From: Acidobacteriota bacterium
GTDB lineage: Bacteria > Acidobacteriota > Holophagae > Thermotomaculales > Thermotomaculaceae
Length of the DNA stretch: 5,919 nucleotides
Reading direction: 5' to 3'
NCBI GenBank assembly: GCA_027067895.1
Contig: JAMOUY010000370.1
Coordinates: forward strand, 1 to 5,919
Part shown: piece after piece, positions 1 through 5,919 of the stretch
Layout: every line of letters starts with the position of its first letter
Position numbering within the stretch: position 1 is the first letter of the stretch
The notes under the pieces: generated by a model
Databases searched by the model: none
Told to the model about the DNA's origin: nothing
The model's input: the letters and a program-made list of their open reading frames with translations, nothing else
Program-made: the position numbers and the translations under genes

Positions 1-1
1 A

Positions 2-1006
2 GCCCACATGGACACATCGCCGGCAGAAAAAGGCGAAGGGGTAAATCCCATTATCCACAAAAACTATCAGGGCGGAGAGATAAAACTTCCACATGGGGAT
101 ATTGTTTTAACCCCGGAAGAAAACCCGGTTTTAAATAAACTCATAGGGGACGACATTATCACAACCGACGGGACAACCCTTTTAGGAGCGGACGACAAGG
201 CGGGAATTGCGGAAATTATGACTGCCGTTGAATACATGATGAAACATCCGGAATTTAAGCACGGCGAAATTAAAATCGCGTTTACCCCCGACGAAGAAAT
301 CGGAAAGGGAGTTGATTATTTTAACGTTGAAAAATTCGGGGCAAAATTTGCATACACCATGGACGGCGGACCTTTGGGCGAATTGGAAGACGAAAACTTT
401 AACGCGGACAAAGCCGAAATTGTTTTCAAAGGCATAAACGTCCACCCGGGATACGCAAAAGGCAAAATGGTAAACTCAATAAGAATGGCGTCTTTGTTCG
501 TAACCTTAATGAACGAAAACACATTGCCGGAAACAACGGAAAAGAGAGAGGGATACTATCACACAACCTTGATAAACGGAATGGAAAACGAAACGAAATT
601 GCAGATTATTATCAGAAGTTTTGACCTTGACGAATTGAAAGCTTTGGAAGACGATTTGTTCAGAATCAAGGAAGAAGTTTTGGAAAAGTTCCCCAAAGGC
701 GAAGTAAACATAAAGATAATTGAGCAGTACAGAAACATGAAATACATTCTTGACGAGCACCCGGAAGTGCTTGAAATAGCGTTAAAAGCGTTTGAAAAAC
801 TGGGAATTGAGCCTGAAAGAAAGCCGATTAGAGGCGGAACGGACGGTTCAAGGCTTACTTTTATGGGCGTGCCCACGCCAAACATCTTTGCCGGGGGAAT
901 AAATTTCCACTCCAAAAAGGAATTCACCTCGGTAAACACTATGGAAAAAGCGGCGGAAGTTATTTTGACAATTGCCAATTTGTGGGCGGAACAAAATAAA
1001 AAATGA
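2..1006 (+). CDS. pepT: Peptidase T (tripeptide aminopeptidase), 5'-truncated by window edge
   Basis: Cytosolic M20-family zinc aminopeptidase that removes the N-terminal residue of tripeptides, a late step in peptide breakdown. The frame is already open at the left edge: the codons before the ATG at 8 read Ala-His, giving AHMDTSP, which matches the HVDTSP metal-ligand motif of E. coli PepT around residue 78. So the ATG at 8 is internal and about 78 N-terminal residues are missing. Counting that Met as 1, the expected site is complete: His at codon 5-7 (zinc), Asp2 (catalytic), Asp62 in LLGADDKAG (bridging zinc ligand), Glu96-Glu97 in FTPDEE (general base and ligand), Asp119 in YTMDGG, and His301 in NFHSKKEF. 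The IRGGTDGSRL segment (274-283) is also typical. Residues ~130-240 match the lid/dimerisation insert. The C-terminus ends where the family usually ends, so the full protein would be about 410 residues. The stop overlaps the next gene by ATGA. Identification is by remembered family motifs and alignment with E. coli PepT. Confidence 0.96.
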   Translation, partial: AHMDTSPAEKGEGVNPIIHKNYQGGEIKLPHGDIVLTPEENPVLNKLIGDDIITTDGTTLLGADDKAGIAEIMTAVEYMMKHPEFKHGEIKIAFTPDEEIGKGVDYFNVEKFGAKFAYTMDGGPLGELEDENFNADKAEIVFKGINVHPGYAKGKMVNSIRMASLFVTLMNENTLPETTEKREGYYHTTLINGMENETKLQIIIRSFDLDELKALEDDLFRIKEEVLEKFPKGEVNIKIIEQYRNMKYILDEHPEVLEIALKAFEKLGIEPERKPIRGGTDGSRLTFMGVPTPNIFAGGINFHSKKEFTSVNTMEKAAEVILTIANLWAEQNKK

Positions 1007-1512
1007 TTAAGCCGGAAGTTGAAGAAACTTTAACCTTAAACTGCACAAAAGAGTTTTTTAAAAGAAAAATTCAGGAAATTTTTGTAAATTTGGGCAAAGA
1101 GGGAAACAACTATGTTGTTGAAACCCCCTCGCCGGATACAATAAAGATAACCTCAAACAGGTTTGTTTACAGAAAACTCAATTTAAACGAAATTCTTTTA
1201 ACTTTGAAAGAAAACGGAAACAAACTCATTGTCCACTATAAGGTCAATTTTCTAAGATGGTTTTTGGGGCTAACTTTCCTGTCTTTCACACTTTTGATTG
1301 CGTTTGCGGTTTTTTACTTCTTTTTCAACGGGAAATATCATCCTCAGATGCAGACTTCCCACTACGTTATTATCTTCGGAAGCATATTCTTTTGGGCTTT
1401 TGTCTGGCCTGTTATTATGACCTTTTTTTACAAAGGAATGGTTAAAAACTTTATGCAAAAGGTTTTGGGACTGATAGAAGCCCAATATTTGATTATTCAA
1501 AAAAAAGACTAA
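1003..1512 (+). CDS. Hypothetical two-helix membrane protein coupled to pepT
   Basis: I do not recognise this 169-residue protein. Residues 1-82 are polar and look alpha/beta, with alternating hydrophobic strands such as TIKIT, EILLTL and KLIVHYKV, suggesting a small soluble domain. Two hydrophobic segments follow, about 84-108 (between Arg85 and Lys111) and about 121-143, then a basic tail (Lys144, Lys148, KKD end). The positive-inside rule predicts both ends in the cytoplasm with a short external loop. There is no signal peptidase site and no visible catalytic motif. The start ATG shares ATGA with the pepT stop (1003-1006), which suggests translational coupling; only a weak purine-rich site (GGGCGGA, 984-990) precedes it. 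The stop TAA at 1510-1512 overlaps the dnaE stop on the other strand. It is probably a real gene: the frame fills the space between two genes exactly, and the hydrophobic pattern is coherent. A role in peptide metabolism would be a guess from position only. Confidence 0.8.
   Translation: MIKPEVEETLTLNCTKEFFKRKIQEIFVNLGKEGNNYVVETPSPDTIKITSNRFVYRKLNLNEILLTLKENGNKLIVHYKVNFLRWFLGLTFLSFTLLIAFAVFYFFFNGKYHPQMQTSHYVIIFGSIFFWAFVWPVIMTFFYKGMVKNFMQKVLGLIEAQYLIIQKKD
1509..1512. other. Overlapping convergent stop codons (CTAA)
   Basis: The + strand TAA at 1510-1512 ends the small membrane protein. The complement of CTA at 1509-1511 is TAG, which ends dnaE on the - strand. The two genes therefore overlap tail to tail by 4 nt, leaving no room for an intergenic terminator. 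Each transcript must end inside, or run into, the opposite gene. Confidence 0.9.
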
Positions 1513-4500
1513 GCAAGGGAATAAGTTATTCCCAACTCCCTGAAAATGGACGAATCCAAAATGCCGAAAGACACTCTGTACTTGTCGGAAGCCTTTATCA
1601 AAACTCTTTTGCCTTCAAGATTTACCTCAAAGTAAAGCCCCAAATCGTCTCCTTTAAACAACTCAATTTCCTGTTTAAGAGGTTCAATCTGGCTTTTTTC
1701 TTTTATGTTTACCACAAAATACTTTGCCTCTTTTTTCACCATTTCGTCATAGGGGACAATATCGTTTAGAAAAATGCTGAGGCGATTATCCCTAAACCTA
1801 ACCGTGGCATAGACAAAAACAATGCTTTTTTCTCTCTTTAAAATTTCCGACAGTCCCGGAATTACGCTTTTTCTAACAAAACCGTTTTCCCCTCTTTCGG
1901 GATAATTTTCCTCAAAACAGGAAGCAAAGGCAATTATGTTAACCTTTCCGGTTAAGTCTTCAAGGTCAAACATAGCCATTTTTCTGTTGTTTTTGTCGTT
2001 TTTGAAACTTACTTTTTTAAGCATACCGCCGATTATAACGTTTATGCTTTCATCAACGTCTTCGCTTTCTCCTCTTTCTTCAAACATAGCCAAAATATCA
2101 GCAACCGAAGCGGTTGAAAACCTTGTTAACTCTTTTGCGTACTTTTCAAGGGGATGGCCGGAAGCGTAGTAGCCCAGCACGTCAAATTCTCTTTCAAGCA
2201 ATTCGTCTTCTTCCCATTCAGGCTGATTTGCTTTTTCTTTCGGGTCTTCCTCTTCGTCAAGGGAAAACAGGGGAATAAGCCCTTTTCTCTTTTCTTCCTG
2301 CTCTTTTTGAGCCTGTTTCATGTTAACTTCAAGCGTTTCATACAAATATTTCCTTTTGTCTCCCATAGAGTCAAAAGCGCCGGCCATAATCAGCGACTCC
2401 ACAACCTTTTTGTTAACCTTTCTCAAATCAACCCTTTTCAGAAAATCCATAAAGGATTTAAAGTCTCCTTTTTTCCTTTCTTCAAGAATTGAGTCAATTG
2501 CCGCCTCTCCCACTCCTTTTATGGCGCCAAGCCCGAAAAGAATATTTTCCCCGACTATGGTGAAACTTTTTCCGGATTTGTTTATGTCGGGCGGAAGAAG
2601 TTTTATGTTCAAACTTTCAAGCATAGGCTTGATTTTCAAAATATCCTCAACCTTTGTAGTGCTTATCTGCTCCAAAGTTAACACCGCCGTGGCAAACTCA
2701 ATAGGATATTTGACTTTCAAAAACGCCGTTTTATAGGCAAGGATAGCGTATGCGGTTGAATGGGATTTGTTAAATCCGTATTGGGCAAAGCCTTCCATAA
2801 TGGTGAAGATTTTTTCAAGCGTTTCTTTCGGATAGCCTCTCTCAATGCCGCCTTTTATAAATTTCTCTTTTTGCTCCTGCATTACATCCATCTGCTTTTT
2901 GCCCATTGCCCTTCTCAAAATATCCGCTTCGCCGAGGGTGTATCCCGCAAGTTTTTGGGCAATAAGCATTATTTGTTCCTGATAGATAATCGTTCCGTAT
3001 GTTTCTTCCAAAATATCTTTCAAATCGTCAATAAAGTAATCTATACTTTCAAGCCCGTGCTTTCTTCTAATGTATGAATCCAAAAGCCCCGACTGAATAG
3101 GCCCCGGCCTGTACATTGCGTTTGCGGCAATTAAGTCTTCAATAGCCGTAGGTTTCATTTTTTTAAGCAAAGTCCTCATTCCCGCGCTTTCAAACTGAAA
3201 AATTGCCTGAGTTTCTCCGCTTCTGAAAATAGCAAACACATCGTCATCGTTTAACTTTTCCATTTCTTTTTCAAGTTGCTCTCCACTAACGCCATGCCTT
3301 TCAAAAATTAGTTTTTCGCACAAATCAATCACCGACAATGTTTTAAGCCCGAGAAAATCCATTTTCAAAAGCCCGATTTTTTCAACATATTTTTTGTCGT
3401 ATTGAACAATGGGAATAGGCGCTTTTGACTTTGTTTCAATATAAAGAGGCGCCAATTCATTTATAGCCCTCGGGGCAATAATTACTCCTGCGGCATGAAT
3501 TCCCGCATGCCTTGCGGTGTCTTCTATCTTCAAAGCGGTTTCAACAAGTTTTTTTCTCTCTTCGGAAGATTCCATGTATTTTTTAAATTCGGGACTTTCC
3601 TTTATTGCCTGACTGATTGTTACATTTATTCCGGAAGGAAACTTTTTAGTAGTAACTTCGTTTGCCTCGCTTGCGGGAATTCCCATAACCCTTGCAACAT
3701 CCTTAAAAGCGCTTTTGCCCTTCATTCTGGAAATTGTGGCAATTTGGGAAACCTTTTCTTCCCCGTATCTTTCTTTAACATAGTTTATTACGTCTTCCCT
3801 TTTCAATTTGCAAAAGTCTATGTCAATATCCGGCATTGACTTCCTTTCGGGATTTAAAAACCTTTCAAAAAGAAGTTTGTACCTTAAAGGGTCAACATCG
3901 GTAATGCCGAGAGTAAAGGCAATTAAAGAACCCGCGGCGCTTCCCCTTCCGGGACCGACAGGAATGCTGTTGTTTTTGGCATAATTTATGAAATCCCAAA
4001 CAATAAGAAAATATCCGGAAAACCCCTTTTCGCTAATTACCTTAAACTCGGTTTCAAGTCTTTCCTCATAGTCTTTAAAAGAAATATTTTCCGCCAACTT
4101 GCCTGCGTCTTTCAGTTTAACCAATCCGTCGTATGCAAGTTTTTTCAAATAAGAGTTTAAATCGTAATTTTCAGGCACTTCAAAATCGGGAAACATCATT
4201 TTTGAGGGAAGTTCCACATTGCACATTTCGGCAATTTTCAAGGTGTTGTCAAGCGCTTCGGAAACAAAACCAAACAATTTTTCCATTTCTTCCCTTGATT
4301 TAAAATAAAACTTTTCAGGCTCATACTTCATTCTATCGCTGTCTTTAAGAAGTTTACCCGTTTGAATGCAGAGAAGAACGTCGTGGACAAATGAATCGTC
4401 TTTGTCAAGGTAATGAACGTCGTTTGTGGCAACAAGGGGAATATCCAATTCCCTTGCCAACTGCACCATTTGAGGCAATACAAATTTTTCGTCTTCAAGG

Positions 4501-5036
4501 CCGTGGTCCTGAATTTCAAGAAAAAAGTTTCCCTTGCCTAAAATATCCTCGTAGGTTTTGGCAACATCTTTTGCACGCTCCATATCCTTGTTCAAAATAG
4601 CCTCGGAAACTTCGCCCTTCAAACACGCAGACAAACCGATTAAACCCTCGCTGTATTCCCTCAACAACTCTTTGTCAATTCTCGGTTTGTAGTAAAAGCC
4701 TTCGGTATATCCCTTTGAAACAAGAGTGCACAAGTTTTTGTATCCCTCATTGTTTTTGGCAATTAAAACAAGGTGATTGCTATTTGCCATACCCCTACCC
4801 TTTTGTTTTTCATGCCTGCTTCCCTTTGCAACGTAAACTTCACAGCCGATAATCGGCTTTATACCCTCTTTTTTGGCTGCAAGATAAAATTCCGCAATTC
4901 CAAACATTGCCCCGTGGTCTGTCACGGCAATTGCAGGCATTCCCAAGTCTTTTGCCTTTTTTATCATAGGCTTTATTTTTGTTAATCCGTCAAGCAAACT
5001 GTATTCGGTATGGGTATGAAGATGGACAAAACTCAT
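1509..5036 (-). CDS. dnaE: DNA polymerase III subunit alpha (DnaE1 type)
   Basis: Replicative polymerase that extends both strands at the fork, held on DNA by the beta clamp. At 1175 residues it is full length (E. coli 1160). The PHP domain (~1-275) opens with HLHTHTEYS and keeps what look like all nine metal ligands: His7, His9, Asp16, His41, Glu66, His88, Cys138, Asp206, His208. The polymerase core follows: GPGRGSAAGS (361-370), MPDIDIDFC with catalytic Asp405 and Asp407, and third catalytic Asp560 in KMDFLGL. Fingers motifs include YRPGPI (642-647), YQEQIM (685-690), RRAMGKK (708-714) and GFNKSHSTAYA (754-764). A helix-hairpin-helix (~834-870, GAIKGVGEAAI) precedes the likely clamp-binding peptide LIPLF (920-924), an OB fold (~998-1085) and a C-terminal domain (~1100-1175). 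There is no intein or frameshift. The start ATG at 5036 is chosen because HLHTHT directly follows it and AGGGAGA lies 4 nt upstream. It probably has its own promoter in the 76-nt gap behind the preceding gene. Confidence 0.98.
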   Translation of the reverse strand: MSFVHLHTHTEYSLLDGLTKIKPMIKKAKDLGMPAIAVTDHGAMFGIAEFYLAAKKEGIKPIIGCEVYVAKGSRHEKQKGRGMANSNHLVLIAKNNEGYKNLCTLVSKGYTEGFYYKPRIDKELLREYSEGLIGLSACLKGEVSEAILNKDMERAKDVAKTYEDILGKGNFFLEIQDHGLEDEKFVLPQMVQLARELDIPLVATNDVHYLDKDDSFVHDVLLCIQTGKLLKDSDRMKYEPEKFYFKSREEMEKLFGFVSEALDNTLKIAEMCNVELPSKMMFPDFEVPENYDLNSYLKKLAYDGLVKLKDAGKLAENISFKDYEERLETEFKVISEKGFSGYFLIVWDFINYAKNNSIPVGPGRGSAAGSLIAFTLGITDVDPLRYKLLFERFLNPERKSMPDIDIDFCKLKREDVINYVKERYGEEKVSQIATISRMKGKSAFKDVARVMGIPASEANEVTTKKFPSGINVTISQAIKESPEFKKYMESSEERKKLVETALKIEDTARHAGIHAAGVIIAPRAINELAPLYIETKSKAPIPIVQYDKKYVEKIGLLKMDFLGLKTLSVIDLCEKLIFERHGVSGEQLEKEMEKLNDDDVFAIFRSGETQAIFQFESAGMRTLLKKMKPTAIEDLIAANAMYRPGPIQSGLLDSYIRRKHGLESIDYFIDDLKDILEETYGTIIYQEQIMLIAQKLAGYTLGEADILRRAMGKKQMDVMQEQKEKFIKGGIERGYPKETLEKIFTIMEGFAQYGFNKSHSTAYAILAYKTAFLKVKYPIEFATAVLTLEQISTTKVEDILKIKPMLESLNIKLLPPDINKSGKSFTIVGENILFGLGAIKGVGEAAIDSILEERKKGDFKSFMDFLKRVDLRKVNKKVVESLIMAGAFDSMGDKRKYLYETLEVNMKQAQKEQEEKRKGLIPLFSLDEEEDPKEKANQPEWEEDELLEREFDVLGYYASGHPLEKYAKELTRFSTASVADILAMFEERGESEDVDESINVIIGGMLKKVSFKNDKNNRKMAMFDLEDLTGKVNIIAFASCFEENYPERGENGFVRKSVIPGLSEILKREKSIVFVYATVRFRDNRLSIFLNDIVPYDEMVKKEAKYFVVNIKEKSQIEPLKQEIELFKGDDLGLYFEVNLEGKRVLIKASDKYRVSFGILDSSIFRELGITYSLA
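1517..1533. terminator. Perfect 17-bp inverted repeat at 3' end of dnaE; possible weak terminator
   Basis: GGGAATAA-G-TTATTCCC is a perfect inverted repeat with 8-nt arms. As RNA it could fold into a 7-bp stem with a 3-nt loop. It lies in the codons for Gly-Ile-Thr-Tyr-Ser near the end of dnaE. In the dnaE direction it is followed by about 10 nt and then eight T residues (complement of the A run at 1499-1506). That spacing is longer than in a standard intrinsic terminator. In the + direction there is no T run. It may act as a weak terminator or 3'-end stabiliser for dnaE mRNA, or be chance within coding sequence. Confidence 0.3.
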
Positions 5037-5040
5037 ACAA

Positions 5041-5047
5041 TCTCCCT
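5041..5047 (-). promoter_or_regulatory. dnaE ribosome binding site
   Basis: AGGGAGA on the - strand, four bases (TTGT) before the ATG at 5036. This supports that start, which is also fixed by the PHP motif five residues in. A second purine run (GGGAGAAA, 5053-5060) lies further upstream and is too far away to be the main site. Confidence 0.7.
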
Positions 5048-5064
5048 ATAAATTTCTCCCTAAT

Positions 5065-5094
5065 ATTGTATCAGCAAAAAGACTTTTTGGTTAA
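5065..5094 (-). promoter_or_regulatory. Putative sigma-70-type promoter for dnaE
   Basis: On the - strand a -10-like TACAAT (5065-5070, 5 of 6 to consensus) lies 18 nt downstream of a -35-like TTAACC (5089-5094, 4 of 6). The predicted start site is near 5058, giving a leader of about 22 nt that contains the ribosome binding site. It sits wholly in the gap between the LamG-like gene and dnaE, as expected if dnaE is transcribed on its own. Read-through from upstream remains possible, because no convincing terminator separates the genes. AT-rich spacers give such matches by chance fairly often. Confidence 0.45.
5075..5089. repeat. 15-bp perfect palindrome in dnaE promoter spacer
   Basis: CAAAAAGACTTTTTG has perfect dyad symmetry about 5082, with arms of 7 nt. 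It fills most of the spacer between the putative -10 and -35 of dnaE and touches the -35. Beside it, on the - strand, TTTAAC occurs twice in tandem (5090-5101). The stem has almost no G or C, so it is a poor transcription terminator. An operator for a dimeric regulator is a possible but unproven reading. Confidence 0.35.
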
Positions 5095-5112
5095 AGTTAA
5101 AACAAATTCGCC

Positions 5113-5799
5113 TTACTCAAAAACCACCTTAAAATCGTCAAAAAACACGTATGAATCCGCTTTTGACCACAAGCCTATTCTTCCCGAAACCGGGGCTTTA
5201 AGGTTGAGAGTTATGTATTTTTTGTCGTTTAAGTATCCGTAAACCTTGTTTCCGTCAATTACAACCTTTAAAGTGTGCCACTTTCTTGATGGGGTTTTCA
5301 CGTTTCTAATCCATTGGACAACCGAGCGCCTTCCGTTTTTAAGCCTAAAAGCCACAAGGTTGTTTTCAAGAGGATTTGCCCTTATGACAAGATAGTCTCC
5401 GTTTTTCTTAATATTAAAGGCAATGCCCGCACCTTGGTCTATCCTTCCGCTTATTGTTTTAAACCTTACCGTTATTTCACCCTTTCTAAAATCTTCAACA
5501 GGCTTGAAAACAGCAAGGGGAAAGTATTTGTAAGCCTTTACATTGTCAAGAAACTCCGCATACCTTTCGCCGTACAAAGCCTTTGCCTTTTCGGCAACGT
5601 TGGGGGACAAAGTGCCTCTCGCCCATTTTCTTCCGTCAACCGCGTAAACCGTATTTTCCCCGTCTTTGTCAAAATGCCAGTAGCCGACAATTGACATAAA
5701 GGGATTATCCTTTTTGTTTTCAAAATTCACCTTAATAACTTTTGCCAACACAAAAACCCCAAAAACCAAAACAAAAAACAAAAATATTCTTTTTACCAT
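5113..5799 (-). CDS. Exported LamG/DUF1080-like (concanavalin fold) protein
   Basis: This 228-residue protein begins with MVKR, a hydrophobic stretch (5-19) and a V-L-A signal peptidase I-like site after Ala19, so it is probably exported, or anchored if uncleaved. There is no lipobox Cys. A polar region (~30-100, with KAKALYGERYAEFLDNVKAY at 71-90) leads into a domain (~103-227) resembling the concanavalin-like DUF1080/LamG sandwich: RFKTISGRIDQGAGIAF (112-128), DYLVIRANPLENN (135-147), RKWHTLKVVIDGNKVYGYLN (172-191), and GRIGLWSKADSYVFFDDFKV (206-225). The family includes glycoside-hydrolase-like and sugar-binding members. I see no catalytic motif that proves enzyme activity, so carbohydrate binding is an inference from fold. 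The start is set by AGGAGGG five to eleven bases upstream. It lies 11 nt behind a membrane-protein gene in the same direction, suggesting an operon, and 76 nt ahead of dnaE. Confidence 0.85.
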   Translation of the reverse strand: MVKRIFLFFVLVFGVFVLAKVIKVNFENKKDNPFMSIVGYWHFDKDGENTVYAVDGRKWARGTLSPNVAEKAKALYGERYAEFLDNVKAYKYFPLAVFKPVEDFRKGEITVRFKTISGRIDQGAGIAFNIKKNGDYLVIRANPLENNLVAFRLKNGRRSVVQWIRNVKTPSRKWHTLKVVIDGNKVYGYLNDKKYITLNLKAPVSGRIGLWSKADSYVFFDDFKVVFE

Positions 5800-5803
5800 A
5801 AAT

Positions 5804-5810
5804 CCCTCCT
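5804..5810 (-). promoter_or_regulatory. Strong ribosome binding site of the LamG-like gene
   Basis: AGGAGGG on the - strand, 4 nt before the ATG at 5799, is a near-ideal Shine-Dalgarno sequence. It begins directly after the TAG stop (5811-5813) of the upstream gene, so translation of the two genes is probably linked. It also decides against longer in-frame readings that continue upstream to the window edge. Confidence 0.8.
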
Positions 5811-5918
5811 CTATAATTTTTTTCTTCCAAGCATAAACAGGTAAAACAGAAAAAACAAAATCGGGAAAAACGCATAGTAAAAGATTTTCAGATTTCCCAA
5901 AACCGTTTTCTTTACCGT
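5811..5918 (-). CDS. C-terminal end of an unidentified membrane protein (partial)
   Basis: On the - strand an open frame enters from the right edge and ends at TAG (5811-5813), giving the last 35 residues of a protein. They begin TVKKTVLGNLK, run through a strongly hydrophobic, Phe- and Tyr-rich segment of about 18 residues (one membrane helix), and end GRKKL. The basic tail suggests a cytoplasmic C-terminus. The stop lies 11 nt before the next start, with the AGGAGGG site filling that gap, a typical operon junction; this is the main reason to believe the frame. Too little is visible to identify a family. Confidence 0.65.
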   Translation of the reverse strand, partial: TVKKTVLGNLKIFYYAFFPILFFLFYLFMLGRKKL

Positions 5919-5919
5919 A

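Noticed and set aside
8..10. ATG at 8 as the start of pepT
   Set aside because: The frame stays open to the window edge and the preceding codon is the conserved His zinc ligand. Starting here would remove that ligand and the N-terminal ~78 residues of the family.
51..59. TTATCCACA, a perfect DnaA box
   Set aside because: It is a single copy inside the pepT coding sequence (codons for Ile-Ile-His), with no second box or AT-rich unwinding element nearby. A 9-mer match is not surprising in ~6 kb read on both strands, so I do not call an origin or regulatory site.
559..978. 139-codon open frame on the - strand opposite pepT
   Set aside because: It is fully antisense to a strongly conserved enzyme, has no recognisable domain, and its product has the composition expected of a mirror frame.
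2154..2736. Two overlapping + strand open frames (2154-2492 and 2320-2736) opposite dnaE
   Set aside because: Both lie antisense to conserved dnaE sequence. Their Phe/Ser/Leu-rich products reflect the complement of Lys/Glu-rich codons, and I see no ribosome binding site or family match.
5075..5089. The dnaE-upstream palindrome as an intrinsic terminator of the LamG-like gene
   Set aside because: The stem is almost entirely A-T with a 3-nt loop and has no clean T run beyond its own arm, so it would be too unstable. Its position in the promoter spacer fits an operator better.
5314..5694. 126-codon + strand open frame opposite the LamG-like gene
   Set aside because: It is antisense to a gene with a signal peptide, a recognised domain and an ideal ribosome binding site. 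It has no support of its own.
5800..5919. In-frame extension of the LamG-like protein upstream to the window edge
   Set aside because: The frame is open, but it has no ATG before 5799, would place residues before the signal peptide, and would bury the AGGAGGG site. The neighbouring frame ending at 5811 is a much better coding candidate.

Overview
The window is ordinary chromosomal DNA from an AT-rich bacterium (about 40% G+C by eye), densely packed, with Shine-Dalgarno sites. The proteins are rich in Lys, Glu, Ile and Phe. The DNA polymerase is of the DnaE1 type with a complete metal-binding PHP domain, which excludes E. coli-like gammaproteobacteria but does not fix a phylum. I cannot name the organism.

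Layout: two gene groups converge. On the + strand, the 3' part of pepT (peptidase T, a zinc tripeptide aminopeptidase; its first ~78 residues lie left of the window) overlaps by ATGA a small two-helix membrane protein of unknown function (1003-1512). On the - strand, reading right to left, there is the last 35 codons of an unidentified membrane protein (5811-5918). It is followed after 11 nt by an exported LamG/DUF1080-like protein (5113-5799). After a 76-nt gap with a plausible promoter comes a complete dnaE (1509-5036), which fills 60% of the window. The two groups meet tail to tail with their stop codons overlapping by 4 nt (1509-1512), so there is no intergenic space for a terminator. A perfect 17-bp inverted repeat in the last codons of dnaE is the only terminator-like element there.

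Functionally, pepT completes intracellular peptide breakdown and dnaE is the replicative polymerase. The exported LamG-like protein and its membrane-protein neighbour probably belong to the cell envelope. Nothing ties these into one pathway. I saw no tRNA or rRNA, CRISPR, insertion sequence, prophage gene, toxin-antitoxin pair or clear riboswitch. Genes cover almost everything; the only non-coding stretches are 5037-5112 and 5800-5810. I found no clear new biological system. The points worth a second look are the intact PHP nuclease site, the overlapping convergent stops with the adjacent palindrome, the symmetric element inside the dnaE promoter, and the two unidentified envelope genes.
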